From the NCBI GenBank assembly GCA_900554895.1, contig USIX01000052.1, positions 1 through 14,203 of the forward strand: 14,203 nt of DNA, in the 5' to 3' direction. The notes under the pieces are model-generated. The model saw only the letters and a list, made by a program, of their open reading frames with translations, made no database searches and had not been told where the DNA came from. A program made the position numbers and the translations under genes. Source of the stretch: an uncultured Megamonas sp. (GTDB lineage: Bacteria; Bacillota; Negativicutes; Selenomonadales; Selenomonadaceae). This document shows, one piece after another, positions 13,893-14,203 of the stretch; within the stretch, counting starts at the first letter, position 1, and every line of letters starts with the position of its first letter.

Positions 13893-14203
13893 AAATATTT
13901 TTGATTGTGTTCTATGTTGAACTTAGGATATAATAATATTGGAAATAGGTCGCAGATTTTGTTTATGATTAGAATAATGCTTTTGAATATTATATTTAAA
14001 TATTGGATTTGATAACATTTTGATAACAGCCTCCCTAAAATAGATGAAAATCAATAGTGATATATTAAAAAGTAATTAGGCACAAATCCAATAAATATAA
14101 GGCTATACGGGATTTTTAGAAAATATTAGTAAATGATGAAAAAATAAAGAAGAGAACTCAAAATCAAGCGTAGTCCCCTACGTGCCGGTTCGCGTCATCA
14201 GTT
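13893..14203. other. Gene-poor right end
   Basis: No convincing gene was found. Visible items are a GATAACA direct repeat (14011-14017 and 14022-14028), an isolated TATAAT near 13930 without a good -35, and a short hairpin CGTAG-N4-CTACG at 14169-14182. A 31-codon minus-strand ORF (AGGGAGG ribosome binding site, starting MLSNPIFKY) is AT-rich and badly spaced. The last ~35 bases are clearly richer in GC than the rest, so the end may be a different sequence joined here. Confidence 0.4.

Noticed and set aside
13925..14035. 31-codon minus-strand ORF starting MLSNPIFKY
   Set aside because: It is extremely AT-rich, the ribosome binding site is about 12 nt from the ATG, and there is no similarity to anything I know.
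14169..14203. Possible 3' end of a tRNA or tmRNA (GGTTCG near a hairpin)
   Set aside because: The T-arm does not pair around GGTTCG, position 58 would be C instead of A, and no acceptor stem or CCA is present.

Overview
The window looks like an accessory (mobile-element or plasmid type) region of a low-GC Bacillota bacterium. The genes are AT-rich, most starts have AGGAGG-type ribosome binding sites, and intrinsic terminators are common. The EF-Tu-like segment and the Rpn and ERF homologues would fit a Negativicutes host (Megamonas/Selenomonas-like), but that assignment is tentative. No integrase, relaxase, replication initiator, rRNA, tRNA or CRISPR array is visible, so the type of element cannot be decided here.

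Layout, from the left. (1) Positions 53-4773, minus strand, hold a tight three-gene operon read right to left. It encodes a Ycf46-like AAA+ ATPase, a glycine-zipper (possibly membrane-active) protein, and a large protein with an unrecognised N-terminal domain, two Sel1-type repeats, an acidic linker and a well-conserved EF-Tu GTPase domain. The EF-Tu part is cut off abruptly at about position 55, where the sequence changes character; the first ~50 bases may encode an ISL3-type transposase fragment. (2) A small XRE-type regulator (5145-5375) with a terminator-like hairpin sits just upstream of that operon. (3) Positions 5523-7176 hold a recombination pair: an ERF single-strand annealing protein and a Cas4/RecB-like PD-(D/E)XK nuclease with two Cys4 clusters, with a possible 21-residue hydrophobic peptide between them. 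(4) Positions 7247-8348 hold an Rpn-family nuclease. It carries a strong internal ribosome binding site and start codon for a C-terminal product, and it is followed directly by a free-standing second copy of that same C-terminal domain. Its promoter overlaps an 8-bp-period TGTCC repeat array. (5) Positions 8490-11775 hold, in transcription order, a DUF932 protein, a RadC/JAB protein, an 88-residue unknown protein and two tandem paralogous Api92/DUF1281-like proteins. (6) On the plus strand are two small excisionase-type HTH genes (11954-12438) ending in a strong terminator, then an AAA_14/DUF4143 ATPase (12594-13892) and about 310 bases with no convincing gene.

The DUF932, RadC, ERF and PD-(D/E)XK genes form the DNA-metabolism set often found on plasmids, ICEs and prophages. 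A recurring feature is a terminator-like hairpin placed 20-30 nt before the start codon of DUF932, RadC, the PD-(D/E)XK gene and ERF, which leaves no room for a promoter after the hairpin and suggests control by attenuation or readthrough. The two most interesting candidates for undescribed biology are the AAA/glycine-zipper/EF-Tu-fusion operon and the Rpn locus with both an intragenic and a stand-alone C-terminal (antitoxin-like) product.
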